NCBI GenBank assembly: GCA_963742305.1
Contig: CAVULN010000016.1
Span: 1-64,000, forward strand
Direction: 5' to 3'
Length of the DNA stretch: 64,000 nucleotides
From: Roseiarcus sp963742305
GTDB lineage: Bacteria; Pseudomonadota; Alphaproteobacteria; Rhizobiales; Beijerinckiaceae
The notes below the pieces were generated by a model. The model ran no database searches. It saw only the letters and a list, made by a program, of their open reading frames with translations, and was not told the DNA's origin. The position numbers were made by a program, and so were the translations under genes. Shown one piece after another: positions 9,062 to 17,658 of the stretch. The stretch's first letter is position 1; every line of letters starts with the position of its first letter.

Positions 9062-10072
9062 TCAGATCTCGATCAACGCTTTGATCACGCCGGTTTCCGG
9101 TTTGATCCAATCCGAAAAGAGAGACGCCGACTGTTCGAGCGACGCGCGATGAGTGGCGAGCGCTCCTGTCGGCACGAGTCCGTCGCGCATGGCCTGAAAG
9201 ACGGCGACGAAGTCTTCGCGGGTTGCATTGCGGCTTCCGAGCAGCGAAATCTCGCGGGCGTGGAAATTCGGGTCGGAGAACGAGATGGTGTCGCGCACGA
9301 CGCTGACCAGCACGTAAGTGCCTCCATGGGCGACATAGTCGAACCCTGTCGCCATCGAGACGGCTTTGCCGGTCGCGTCGATGACGATGTCGAACAGATC
9401 GCCGTCGGTGAGCTTGGAAAGCGCCTCGACCGTGTTGCTCCCCGCGACGACGATGTTGTCTGCGGCTAGCGCCTTGCGACAAAAATCGAGACGATCCTGC
9501 CGCATGTCGAGAGCGGTAACCGAGCCACCGCGTAGCCTGGCGAAGATCATACAGCCAAGGCCGATCGGACCGGCCCCAACGACGAGAATGCGGTCTCCCT
9601 TGCGAGGATTTGCGCGCCGAACCGCGTGTGCGCCGATAGCGAGAAACTCGACCATCGCCGCCTGGTCGAGCGTGATCTCGTCGGCAGACGCCACATTACC
9701 TTCAGGGACGCAGATGTAGTCGGCCATGCCGCCGTCGATATGGACCCCGAGCACGGCGATGCGCTGGCAGCAATTCGTTTTGCCGCGCCGGCAGGCGACG
9801 CAAGAGCCGCAAGAGAGATAGGGAATAACGAAAACCTTCTGACCGACGGCGATCGAGCAGCCGGGTCCCGTTTCCTCGACTTCGCCCGACAGTTCGTGCC
9901 CGATGACGCGCGGATATTCGAGGAAAGGGTGAGAGCCTTCAAAAATATGCAGATCCGTTCCGCAAACGCCGGCGCGACGGATACGCACGAGAACCTCGCC
10001 GTGCCGTGGGCTCGGCCGCGGCCGCTCGATGAGGGCGAGTTCCCCCGGTTTTACGCAAAGCAAGGCTCGCAA
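9062..10072 (-). CDS. Zinc-dependent medium-chain alcohol/polyol dehydrogenase
   Basis: A 336-residue cytoplasmic NAD(P)-dependent dehydrogenase of the sorbitol/threonine/L-galactonate dehydrogenase group. Visible residues are catalytic zinc ligands Cys37 and the His59-Glu60 pair in GHE, structural zinc cysteines at about 88, 91, 94 and 101/102 (CGSCVACRRGKTNC), and a Rossmann motif GAGPIG at 166-171. The start is TTG at 10072, with aggaga about 8 bp upstream; the first residues RALLCVKPGEL match where the family begins. It is the first gene of the minus-strand catabolic/transport arm and probably oxidises the imported sugar, polyol or sugar acid. Confidence 0.88.
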   Translation of the reverse strand: MRALLCVKPGELALIERPRPSPRHGEVLVRIRRAGVCGTDLHIFEGSHPFLEYPRVIGHELSGEVEETGPGCSIAVGQKVFVIPYLSCGSCVACRRGKTNCCQRIAVLGVHIDGGMADYICVPEGNVASADEITLDQAAMVEFLAIGAHAVRRANPRKGDRILVVGAGPIGLGCMIFARLRGGSVTALDMRQDRLDFCRKALAADNIVVAGSNTVEALSKLTDGDLFDIVIDATGKAVSMATGFDYVAHGGTYVLVSVVRDTISFSDPNFHAREISLLGSRNATREDFVAVFQAMRDGLVPTGALATHRASLEQSASLFSDWIKPETGVIKALIEI

Positions 10073-10097
10073 CAGCCGCTTCTCCTGTTCGTTAAGG

Positions 10098-10128
10098 ATA
10101 AAAAACCGCTTTCAGATCGATGGGTCAA
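10098..10128 (-). promoter_or_regulatory. Possible sigma-70 promoter for the alcohol dehydrogenase operon
   Basis: On the minus strand, TTGACC (10128-10123) and TTTTAT (10103-10098) are separated by 19 bp, with the TTG start 26 bp further on. The spacing is slightly long, so this is tentative. Confidence 0.25.
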
Positions 10129-10247
10129 GTTGTTTTTTACGCATACGAACCTGCCGAATGAGCCCGAATGACCGAGTGTGGCATGGGGGATCAACTACGG
10201 TCTGGGGTTACTGTGGCGGATTGTCGTTCAGCGTAGGCTCCACCGCT

Positions 10248-11183
10248 TCACGAGTTGGCCGGCCCCGGGACAAGGAAGTGGGGCCCTGCGGGATCTCCAC
10301 CTGATGTCGAACGAATCAAAGTCTCCCTTGCCGATCTCAAATGCGCCCTGCACGCCAGATCAGTCATGGAAACGCTACGACTTAGCAAAGCTTCAATGTA
10401 TGTGAGGTGTTCGCGGAGAGCGACTTCGTTACGCTGCCGTTCGTCGCGTTTGTTCCATTGGTAATGGTAGTGAAATATCAAGGTAATAACGTCGTAAAAA
10501 CCGTTGATGAAGCGGTTGGGTGCGGCGGAATTGATGAGCCGGTGAAATCGACTGTCGAGATCAGAGAAGTCGCGAAAACGATTTTCGATCTCACCTAAGA
10601 GCGAAACGTGCTCTTCGCGTATCAATTCGATCTGCCGCCAGAGGAGCGAGTCCGCAGGCAGGACCGCGAAAGCCCGCGCGGAACGCAACTCGAACATCTC
10701 GCGAATCTCAAACAGTTCGAGCGCGAAGCCAGGCGTGAATCCCTTCAGCACCCAGCCCGAGTTTGGTCGCTTCTCGATCAGCCCGAAACGCTGAAATCGA
10801 TTGAGGAACTCACGAATTCCCGACGTTGCGATCCCGAACTGTCGAGCCAAATCAAGTTCATTGATGGTGGTACCCGGTCGCGCGTTGTCCCGCAGCATCC
10901 ACTCCATGAACCTTTTCTCGACCTGCGCAGCCTGCGGAACCGTTTCCGCCTCCGGGAACCGCTGCATCGACTTTGTCTGCGAACGAACGATCCGCGCCCT
11001 GCCGCCTCCGGTCACGATTCCCCGGTCGTTCAGGGTTGAGATTACCTTGCGGACCGTTGTGCGACTGACGCCCAGCTTCGCCCGCAATGCATTCTCGGAC
11101 GGGAGGGGATCGCCGTCGTCGTAGTCGGCGATCAGGTCGACCGTCTGGTTGAAGGCCCGTTTGAACACTGCCTCCGTTTTCAT
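10248..11183 (-). CDS. GntR-family regulator with a doubled winged helix and an FCD-like domain
   Basis: A 311-residue DNA-binding regulator. The N-terminal winged helix is about residues 5-65 (PLPSENALRAKLGVSRTTVR). A second HTH-like region lies at about 90-150 (INELDLARQFGIATSGIREF). A C-terminal helical FCD/FadR-type ligand domain follows (ELFEIREMFELRSARAFAV, later RFHRLINSAAPNRFINGFYD). Two winged helices in one chain is less common than the standard single-HTH FadR layout. It lies between the two transport arms, co-oriented with one and divergent from the other, so it probably controls both in response to a sugar or sugar acid. Confidence 0.85.
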   Translation of the reverse strand: MKTEAVFKRAFNQTVDLIADYDDGDPLPSENALRAKLGVSRTTVRKVISTLNDRGIVTGGGRARIVRSQTKSMQRFPEAETVPQAAQVEKRFMEWMLRDNARPGTTINELDLARQFGIATSGIREFLNRFQRFGLIEKRPNSGWVLKGFTPGFALELFEIREMFELRSARAFAVLPADSLLWRQIELIREEHVSLLGEIENRFRDFSDLDSRFHRLINSAAPNRFINGFYDVITLIFHYHYQWNKRDERQRNEVALREHLTYIEALLSRSVSMTDLACRAHLRSARETLIRSTSGGDPAGPHFLVPGPANS

Positions 11184-11282
11184 GCGCGTGATCTCGTTTG
11201 CCGACGTCTGCCCCCAGGGTGGAAGCCTCCAAAACGATTCGAGCCGTGGTCGAAATCAGACTTCTTGCGCATAAAAAACAAT

Positions 11283-11312
11283 TTGACGCACCCCGGAAGC
11301 TGGTCCTTTATA
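11283..11312 (+). promoter_or_regulatory. Candidate promoter in the 433-bp GntR/ABC intergenic region
   Basis: TTGACG (11283-11288) and TTTATA (11307-11312) are separated by 18 bp and point towards the permease at 11617. Two similar half-sites, ctggtcc (11301-11307) and ctggtct (about 11322), flank the -10 and could be regulator contacts. The rest of 11184-11616 holds no gene I can support. Confidence 0.35.
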
Positions 11313-11616
11313 GAGAAGAAACTGGTCTGCAAGCAAACGTCCGGCCGGTGCGCCAGAAGCTAATTCGCCCTCTCTCGGCGCGAAAAGGTGTGGGCCGCCA
11401 ATACCCGGACCGCCAGGGAGGAACGGAAAGTGCGGACACACGGAGGCCGGCGAATGGCCGCTGGGCCACTCAAAGCGTCGCCGCTCTGCTGAATAACGCG
11501 GCTGCCGATGACCATTCCCAATATTCTGATCGACTTCCTCATGGTCACCGGCGACCTCATCCTCATCGCGCTTGCCATGGTATCACGCATGAGCCGGACT
11601 CCCGGGGACGGACGTT

Positions 11617-12663
11617 ATGTCTGACGTCACGGCCAATCGTCACGAACCGCCACCCCCGTCCATCGGAAGCGAGCGAGCGGGACTTACTGTATCGCTGGCG
11701 CTCCGGCTTTTGAGCATTGGTCCGCTTTTGATCCTGGCTATTCTGATTACGGCCATAAGCCAGCTGACCCCCTATTTTCTGAAGCCGGTCAACATCAGCA
11801 ACGTTCTCGCGCAGACCGCCGTCATTGCGATCGTCGCCATTGGGCAACAGCTGGTCATCCTGACGAGGGGCATCGATCTTTCGGTCGGCGCCAATCTGGC
11901 GCTCGCGACGGTGATCGGAGGGCTGGTCTTTCGGCTCAATGACTCGGCCCTGCCGGTGACGGCGGCGATCCTCGCCACCGCGACGCTTGTTGGCGCGATA
12001 AACGGCCTTGTCTACGTATATGGACGTCTTCCCCATCCCTTCATCGTCACGCTCGCGACTCTGAGCATATGCAGAGGCCTCGCGCTTGAGCTGGCGATCG
12101 GGCACACCACGATGCGGGGGATGCCGGACTGGATCGCCGCAATTGGCGGGTCTGAGACCTTCGGGATCCCGAATTCTTTCTTTGTCGTGCTTGCGGTCGC
12201 CCTCACGGCGTTGATCATGACCAAGGCGATGGTCTGGGGTCGTTGGATTTACGCGGTCGGCGGCAATCCAGAAGCCGCGATCGAGATGGGCATTCCGGTC
12301 AAAGGCGTGCTCGTCTCGACCTATGTGATATCGGGATTTTGCGCGGGCGTCGGAGCGGTGATCCTCGCCGGACGAACCGGCGCCAGCTCTCCATTGTACG
12401 GTAACCTGCTCGAACTCGACACCATTGCCGCGGTCATCATCGGCGGCGCGAGCTTCCTTGGCGGTCGTGGGCATATCGGCCACGCTCTCATCGGCGCGGT
12501 TATGATCGGCGTGATCCGCAACGCGCTCAACCTGCTCGACGTCGACGTCTTTTTCCAGATGATCGCGATCGGCCTCATCATTGTCGTAGCGGTAGAAGCC
12601 GACGTCCTCCGGAGCCGGCTTGAAGCGCGGGCGCGCTCCATCCAGACCGTGAGCGGGCAATGA
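11617..12663 (+). CDS. Sugar ABC transporter permease, FrcC-like
   Basis: A 348-residue inner-membrane CUT2 permease with about nine to ten hydrophobic helices. It carries the signature QQLVILTRGIDLSVGANLAL near residues 86-105 and a C-terminal VIIGGASFLGGRG loop followed by GAVMIGVIRNALNLL. The stop codon overlaps the ATPase start (ATGA at 12660-12663), indicating translational coupling. Gene order permease-ATPase-binding protein with a short single-domain ATPase resembles the Frc fructose transporter of rhizobia. The substrate assignment remains inference. Confidence 0.9.
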   Translation: MSDVTANRHEPPPPSIGSERAGLTVSLALRLLSIGPLLILAILITAISQLTPYFLKPVNISNVLAQTAVIAIVAIGQQLVILTRGIDLSVGANLALATVIGGLVFRLNDSALPVTAAILATATLVGAINGLVYVYGRLPHPFIVTLATLSICRGLALELAIGHTTMRGMPDWIAAIGGSETFGIPNSFFVVLAVALTALIMTKAMVWGRWIYAVGGNPEAAIEMGIPVKGVLVSTYVISGFCAGVGAVILAGRTGASSPLYGNLLELDTIAAVIIGGASFLGGRGHIGHALIGAVMIGVIRNALNLLDVDVFFQMIAIGLIIVVAVEADVLRSRLEARARSIQTVSGQ

Positions 12664-13424
12664 AACTGGCCACGGCAACGCCTGTTTTGGCCGTCCGCCA
12701 CGCGGAAAAGCGCTTCGGCGCAGTGCAAGCGCTCAGGGACGTGAGCCTTGAAGCCTATCGCAGCGAAGTTCTCGCGTTGCTTGGAGACAATGGCGCGGGT
12801 AAGTCAACTTTGGTCAAATGCATCAGCGGCGTGCATTCGTTCGATGGCGGGGACCTGCTTCTTGATGGCGTTCCGGTCGCCCTTCATTCACCCGCCGCGG
12901 CGCGCCGTGCTGGCATTGAAACGGTCTATCAGGACCTCGCGCTCTTCGACAATCTGACGCCGGCTCAGAACTTCTACTGCGGCCGCGAGATGGCTTTCCC
13001 CACATGGCTGCCCCAAGGGCTCCGCTTCTTGAGCAGTCGCACGATGGACCGCCAGGCAAAAGAGGTGCTTGATCGACTGAAGGTCAAACTCCCGGATTTC
13101 GATGCCCCGGTCGCGCGCATGTCAGGCGGTCAACGGCAGGCAATCGCGGTGGCCCGCGCGACTGTGTTCGCAAGCAAGCTTGTGATTCTCGATGAGCCGA
13201 CCGCTGCTCTGGGCGTGCGCGAGTCGCGTAAGGTTCTCGACCTGATCATTCAGCTACGGGCGGAAGGCAACGCCGTGATTCTCATCACCCATAACATGGA
13301 ACACGTTGTCGAACTCGCCGATCGCGCGGTCGTGCTTAGACAGGGCCGGAAGGTCGGAGAGCTGAGCCCCGACCGATCAAATCGACAGGAGTTGGTCTCC
13401 ATGATCGTCGGCGCGGAGACCTGA
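12660..13424 (+). CDS. Sugar ABC transporter ATP-binding protein, single-domain (FrcA-like)
   Basis: A 254-residue cytoplasmic ATPase with Walker A GDNGAGKST, signature MSGGQRQAIAVARA, Walker B LVILDEPTAALG and switch His in LITHNMEH. Unlike the usual double ATPase of CUT2 importers (such as the one at 5234-6745), it has one ABC domain and would work as a homodimer, as reported for FrcA-type systems. It overlaps the permease stop by 4 bp and is followed by the binding protein after 75 bp. Confidence 0.92.
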   Translation: MKLATATPVLAVRHAEKRFGAVQALRDVSLEAYRSEVLALLGDNGAGKSTLVKCISGVHSFDGGDLLLDGVPVALHSPAAARRAGIETVYQDLALFDNLTPAQNFYCGREMAFPTWLPQGLRFLSSRTMDRQAKEVLDRLKVKLPDFDAPVARMSGGQRQAIAVARATVFASKLVILDEPTAALGVRESRKVLDLIIQLRAEGNAVILITHNMEHVVELADRAVVLRQGRKVGELSPDRSNRQELVSMIVGAET

Positions 13425-13499
13425 AAGGTTCGCTGAGCAATAGACGGCGAATGTCGAGGCTCGCCCATCCGGGGCGATCAAGGCAAAGGGAGGACAGAC

Positions 13500-14414
13500 A
13501 TGAGCATACGGTCAAAGATGAGCGGCATGGCGCTTGCCGCAGTGGTTGCCACGCCCGCCGCAGCGGCAGACACGGTCAAGATCGGCTTCATCACCAAGTT
13601 TCCAGTGCCGTTCTTCGCGAGCATGGAGAATGCCGCGAAGGCCTATGCGGCCGCGCATCCTGGGGTGGAGATCATCTACGGCCAGGGAAAGTCTGCGACC
13701 GACATAGAGGGGCAGATCGCGCTTATCGAGGCGATGGTCACTAAGGGCGTCCAGGGCATCGCCATCACTCCGGTCGACCCGACGGTGGCGACCACGTTGG
13801 ACAAGGCGGTCGCCAAGGGCGTCAGGGTCGTCCTTATGGACAACAAGATTCCCAACTGGAAGGGGCAGACCGCGCTTGCCACCACGAACAATCTCGAAGC
13901 CGGCAAAATCGCTGGAGGTTATCTCAAGACAGTGCTGAAAGACGGCGACACGCTCGGCGTGCTCGAAGGGGTGCCCGGAGTGCCTGCCCTTGATGACCGT
14001 GTGAATGGCATGCTTGAAGGGATGAAAGGCGTCGACGTCAAGATTGTGGGCAAGGGCGCCACCGACTGTACCGAAGAAAAGGGCATCAACGTCGCCCAGG
14101 ATATCCTAACGGCGAATCCTGACCTGAAGGCGATCTATTCCGCGTGCGGCCCGCCCGCAGCCGGCGCCGCGCAGGCGATCAAGAACGCCAAGCTTGCCCG
14201 GCACGTCATCCTGGTCGGGTTCGACTTTTGTTGCGGCGAGGCGGAAGCCATGACCGCCGGTATCGAAGATGCCTCGGTGGCGCAGTTTCCGACAAAGATG
14301 TCCGAACTGGGTGTCGCGGCCCTCGTGAAGGCGATTCAGGGGGAAACGGTGCCGGTGCTGATCGACTCGGGCGCCGCCCTGGTCACGAAGGCCAACATGG
14401 ACAAGTTCAAGTAA
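13500..14414 (+). CDS. Periplasmic sugar-binding protein, FrcB-like
   Basis: A 304-residue type I binding protein. The start at 13500 has aggga/ggagg just upstream. A signal peptide spans about residues 1-23 (basic start, SGMALAAVVATPAAAA). The mature part begins DTVKIGFITKFPVPFFASME, with ENAAKAYAAAHPGVEIIYGQ and AIYSACGPPAAGAAQAIKNA later. Unusually, it has a Cys pair, CTEE and FDFCCGEAE, that could form a disulfide. It is the last gene of the plus-strand transport operon and is followed at once by a strong hairpin. Confidence 0.9.
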   Translation: MSIRSKMSGMALAAVVATPAAAADTVKIGFITKFPVPFFASMENAAKAYAAAHPGVEIIYGQGKSATDIEGQIALIEAMVTKGVQGIAITPVDPTVATTLDKAVAKGVRVVLMDNKIPNWKGQTALATTNNLEAGKIAGGYLKTVLKDGDTLGVLEGVPGVPALDDRVNGMLEGMKGVDVKIVGKGATDCTEEKGINVAQDILTANPDLKAIYSACGPPAAGAAQAIKNAKLARHVILVGFDFCCGEAEAMTAGIEDASVAQFPTKMSELGVAALVKAIQGETVPVLIDSGAALVTKANMDKFK

Positions 14415-14420
14415 GACGGC

Positions 14421-14445
14421 TAGGGCCGGCGCGATGCCGGCCCTA
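14421..14445 (+). terminator. Hairpin terminator after the plus-strand sugar ABC operon
   Basis: TAGGGCCGGC (14421-14430) pairs perfectly over 10 bp with GCCGGCCCTA (14436-14445) around a GCGAT loop, 7 bp after the stop codon. There is no T-tract on this strand, so efficiency as an intrinsic terminator is uncertain. Confidence 0.6.
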
Positions 14446-15055
14446 CCTAATAAAAACGAGACTCTGCACCAGCTTGTTGAAACGGCCCCCTCGGTCAAAA
14501 TGGCTTCACGAAATCAAACTCGATTATTCTCGAAGCGGTGCTAATGCGTGCCCCAATCGCATTTTTCGTGGCCGGAATAAAACCAGGACGGACGCGCGAC
14601 GCCCGAGTTCCTTGTCGCTCAACGCCGGTACCATGCTTTGCGCGATCAGCGGGTGCGCGCGCGGAGGTCCACGCCGCGTCGATCAGTCACGCCAAATCAT
14701 GGCTCGCGCGAGGATCTTGCCTTTGCTGGGGCATGAGAGCGCTTCGGCAAGATGTGATTGAGAACACCGCTTCGGAGGCAGGATTACAAAGCCTACCACC
14801 TCAGGACTCCTTCAGTCATTCAGGGCGCGGGTGCTCTCCAAAAAGCGCGACTTTGTCGCTATAGGTGACGATGATCGTAGACCGAGTTGCGCTCTTTCGG
14901 CCACCATCTTCCGCACGCAAGAGACGTCGGCCATTCGGTTCACGAAATGGGGATCGTTGGGACGGTTTATAACCTCGCCACACTCACGTTCGCTACGCCA
15001 AACAGCCCAGGCGCCTTGATAGAGACCCTTCACCGTCCAATGAGGAAAGTCGGCC
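14446..15055. other. About 610 bp without a supportable gene
   Basis: Frames in this stretch on both strands lack domains and ribosome-binding sites. The last part (14990-15055) must contain the promoter of the reductase at 15056; its ribosome-binding site (gaggaaag) is clear. I do not see the divergent HxlR-type regulator often found next to this reductase family. Confidence 0.5.
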
Positions 15056-15913
15056 ATGACCATCGCCGTCACAGGAGCCACAGGCCAGCTCGGCCGTCTT
15101 GTCATTGACAGCTTGAAGGCCAAGGCCGGCGAGGCCATCGTCGCGCTCGTTCGCTCGCCGGCGAACGCGGGAGCGCTCGGGGTGGCTGTTCGCGAGGCTG
15201 ACTATGCCAAACCCGCGACCCTGAAATCGGCGCTGGCAGGGGTCGATGTGCTGCTTTTCATCTCGTCTAGCGAAATTCGCGAGCGGGCCGCGCAACACCA
15301 CAATGTGATCGAGGCGGCGAAAGCGGCCGAAGTGAAGCGCATCGTCTATACGAGTCTCCTCCATGCGGACGTCTCGCCAATGAGCTTGGGCGTCGAGCAC
15401 AGGGCGACAGAAGCGGAGCTCAAGGCCGCCGGCATTCCGCACACGATTCTGCGGAACGGTTGGTACACCGAGAACCATACCGCCTCGATCGGTGGCGCGC
15501 TCGCGGGCGGCGCCGTCATAGGAAGCGCGGGGAACGGCAGGTTTTCGTGCGCGACACGGGCCGACTACGCGGAGGCCGCCGTCGCTGCGCTCGTCGGGAC
15601 AGGTCATGACGGCAAAACGTATGAGCTCGCCGGCGACCACGCCTATACGCTTTCGGACTTCGCCGCCGAGATTTCGCGCCAGACAGGCAGGACCATCCCC
15701 TACAAGAATTTGCCAGTGGCCGAATATGCGACGGCGCTTGTGGAATTCGGCCTCCCCGAGTCGATCGCAAAAGCCGTCGCCAGTTGGGATGCCGATGCGG
15801 CGGACGGGGCGCTGTTCGACAACGGCCGCCAGCTCTCGGCCCTGATCGGTCGACCCACGACGCCGCTCTCGACCGCAGTCGCCGAGGCCCTCGCCGCCGT
15901 CTCGAAGGCGTAA
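15056..15913 (+). CDS. qorB: NAD(P)H:quinone oxidoreductase type, atypical SDR/NmrA-like (QorB family)
   Basis: A 285-residue cytoplasmic Rossmann protein with the NmrA-type dinucleotide motif GATGQLG at residues 6-12. It aligns by eye with QorB through VYTSLLHADVSPMSLGVEH, LKAAGIPHTILRNGWYTEN and the C-terminal substrate part. The family reduces quinones with NADPH in two-electron steps, protecting against redox cycling. It is convergent with the truncated epimerase at 15957-16538, with a 43-bp gap. The neighbouring AhpD-like and SugE genes fit a detoxification block. Confidence 0.85.
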   Translation: MTIAVTGATGQLGRLVIDSLKAKAGEAIVALVRSPANAGALGVAVREADYAKPATLKSALAGVDVLLFISSSEIRERAAQHHNVIEAAKAAEVKRIVYTSLLHADVSPMSLGVEHRATEAELKAAGIPHTILRNGWYTENHTASIGGALAGGAVIGSAGNGRFSCATRADYAEAAVAALVGTGHDGKTYELAGDHAYTLSDFAAEISRQTGRTIPYKNLPVAEYATALVEFGLPESIAKAVASWDADAADGALFDNGRQLSALIGRPTTPLSTAVAEALAAVSKA

Positions 15914-15956
15914 CGCGCGTCCTTTGGACGTCGCAACATGAGACTGCTGTTTCGAG

Positions 15957-16538
15957 TCATGAGGCGGGGTCGTCATCAGTGATCGTAAAGATCCCACGCG
16001 GTCCCCCGAAAAACGGCATGGTGCGCCTTGCGACGGCGTCGATGTGCAGCCGAGGGGTAGGCGGCAGATCGTTCTCGTAATAGGTGCCAGGCCCGTAGAA
16101 GCGCCCATAACGCAGCACCGTGCCACCCGCCGAGAGCACGGCGTTCTCATGAGCTTCGATAACCGGTCCGCCATCCCAAGCGATGCTCTGGGCGACGAAG
16201 CCAGAAGCGTTGACCGCTTGCGCCGCAGCCAGGAGGTTCCGTGTTCCCTCACTTCGGACCCGATCGGTCGCGGCGAGGAATTTGGTGAGCTTCCCGATCT
16301 CATCCGGCAGATCAGTCACCTGGTGAGCGATGACATCGGGTCGAAAGTCTTTGACTGCGTCATTGAGCGACTTCGGGTCGAAGAGGTCGCATAGGACTGG
16401 AATAACGCCCGCGGCGCGAAGCCCGTCCATTTTCTCTGGCGTCCGGGTCATGGCCGCAACGACATGTCCTTCCGCTAACATGAGCGGAATCAGGCGAACG
16501 CCAATGACGCCGGTGGCGCCGGCTAGGAAAATTCTCAT
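15957..16538 (-). CDS. NAD-dependent epimerase/dehydratase family protein, C-terminally truncated
   Basis: An extended-SDR Rossmann protein with GATGVIG at residues 7-13 and family stretches VVAAMTRTPEKMDGLRAAGV and GTVLRYGRFYGPGTYYEND. The ATG at 16538 has a gaggtagcgg site upstream. The product is 193 residues, while relatives are near 300. It stops immediately after the conserved TITDDDPA motif, where normal members continue with the substrate-binding C-terminus. It is therefore probably a truncated and inactive gene, although no IS or repeat sits at the break. Confidence 0.7.
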   Translation of the reverse strand: MRIFLAGATGVIGVRLIPLMLAEGHVVAAMTRTPEKMDGLRAAGVIPVLCDLFDPKSLNDAVKDFRPDVIAHQVTDLPDEIGKLTKFLAATDRVRSEGTRNLLAAAQAVNASGFVAQSIAWDGGPVIEAHENAVLSAGGTVLRYGRFYGPGTYYENDLPPTPRLHIDAVARRTMPFFGGPRGIFTITDDDPAS

Positions 16539-16680
16539 ACCGCTACCTCGCGTTGTTCTCTGGTTGCAGCCGCGATGGCGCCGCGACCGTGGGCGAAGTC
16601 CTGGGACATTTCGGCGGGTTCGCGCCCGGCTTCGGCGCCGCCGGCCGCCGTGATCGGGTTGAGGAAGGCTCCAAACACGA

Positions 16681-17001
16681 TCAGTCCCCCGAAACCAGCT
16701 TGAGGCCGATAACGCCCGCCAAAATGAGAGCAATGCAGAACAGCCTCAGCGGCGCGGCGGAGTCGCCCAGCACCGCCATTCCTAGAATCGCGGTGCCCGC
16801 CGCGCCGATACCGGTCCAGACCGCATAGCCGGTTCCCACCGGTAGTGTCCGTAGCGACAGTGAAAGCAGGAAGACGCTCGATACGCCGGTCACAACCGTA
16901 AAGAGTGCGGGCATCAATCGCGTGAAGCCATCGGACGACTTCATGCCGAAGGCGAATGCGATTTCAAGAATGCCGGCGATGGTCAACAGTACCCAAGCCA
17001 T
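16681..17001 (-). CDS. sugE: Small multidrug resistance family exporter SugE/Gdx
   Basis: A 106-residue inner-membrane protein with four hydrophobic helices and the conserved membrane Glu at position 13 (ILEIAFAFGMK). The SugE-type loop LPVGTGYAVWTGIGAAGTAI separates the SugE/Gdx branch from EmrE/QacE drug exporters. Established knowledge: this branch exports guanidinium with proton antiport as an antiparallel dimer. I looked for a guanidine riboswitch upstream (17002-17082) and did not recognise one. Confidence 0.88.
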   Translation of the reverse strand: MAWVLLTIAGILEIAFAFGMKSSDGFTRLMPALFTVVTGVSSVFLLSLSLRTLPVGTGYAVWTGIGAAGTAILGMAVLGDSAAPLRLFCIALILAGVIGLKLVSGD

Positions 17002-17082
17002 AGGAGCAGATCCGTTGGTTGGCTGACTGGTGTCAGTGCGCGAACGAAGGAAAGCTTAGAAATGGCCGCCCTTTCGGGTGGC

Positions 17083-17538
17083 TCAAGCTTTGGCCGCAGC
17101 AACTGGGGTCGAGCGGAACGCAACTCCGAATCGATTGAAGGCGTTCATCAGGCCGATCGCATATGTGAGGTCGGCGAGTTCTTTGTCGCCGAATTCGGCG
17201 GCGGCGGCTTCATAGTCGGCGTCGGGAACGCCGGTTTCGGCGACCCGCGTTACGGTTTCCGACCAGCCAAGCGCGATGCGTTCGCGGCTGCTGAATACCG
17301 CGCCCGCGGCGCGCCAAACCGGGACGAGCACGAGCTTGTCTACGGTAATGCCGAGCTTGAGCAGATCGCGGGAATGCATATCGATGCAATAGGCGCAGCC
17401 ATTTATCTGGGAAACCCGCAGATAGACAAGGTAGATCAGTTCTTCCGAGAGACCGGATTTTCGAAGATAGACATACGCCCCTCCGAAAGCCTTGAAGCCT
17501 TCAGGGGAAGCCTTGGCGTAGTCGATGCGATTGCCCAT
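17083..17538 (-). CDS. AhpD-like / carboxymuconolactone decarboxylase family protein
   Basis: A 151-residue helical protein with the redox motif CAYCIDMH (Cys48, Cys51, His55), preceded by LVYLRVSQING as in the AhpD-like alkylhydroperoxidase family. The start at 17538 has gagga about 9 bp upstream. Members reduce peroxides using the CxxC pair, but many carry out uncharacterised chemistry, so only the family is firm. It is preceded by a copy of the ATCATGGACC motif that also occurs at the cupin promoter. Confidence 0.87.
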   Translation of the reverse strand: MGNRIDYAKASPEGFKAFGGAYVYLRKSGLSEELIYLVYLRVSQINGCAYCIDMHSRDLLKLGITVDKLVLVPVWRAAGAVFSSRERIALGWSETVTRVAETGVPDADYEAAAAEFGDKELADLTYAIGLMNAFNRFGVAFRSTPVAAAKA

Positions 17539-17599
17539 GACAAATCCTCATATTTGCTCTCTGAGGACTGTCATCTGTTATGTTTAGCCTAGCTAAGAA

Positions 17600-17609
17600 G
17601 GTCCATGAT
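17600..17609 (-). promoter_or_regulatory. ATCATGGACC motif upstream of the AhpD-like gene (candidate MocR site)
   Basis: The reverse complement of 17600-17609 reads ATCATGGACC, identical to the first of the two direct repeats upstream of the cupin gene (19181-19190). It lies 62 bp before the AhpD-like start, in the gap left once the MocR gene is given its frame-corrected stop at 17659. Confidence 0.4.
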
Positions 17610-17658
17610 CCGTCTTGAGTTCTAGGCCATATTCCCGGTTTTCGGTTCCCGGCCGCCG

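Noticed and set aside
17002..17082. Guanidine riboswitch upstream of sugE
   Set aside because: No recognisable ykkC-type conserved sequence or paired hairpins with ACGR loops were found in the 80-bp leader.
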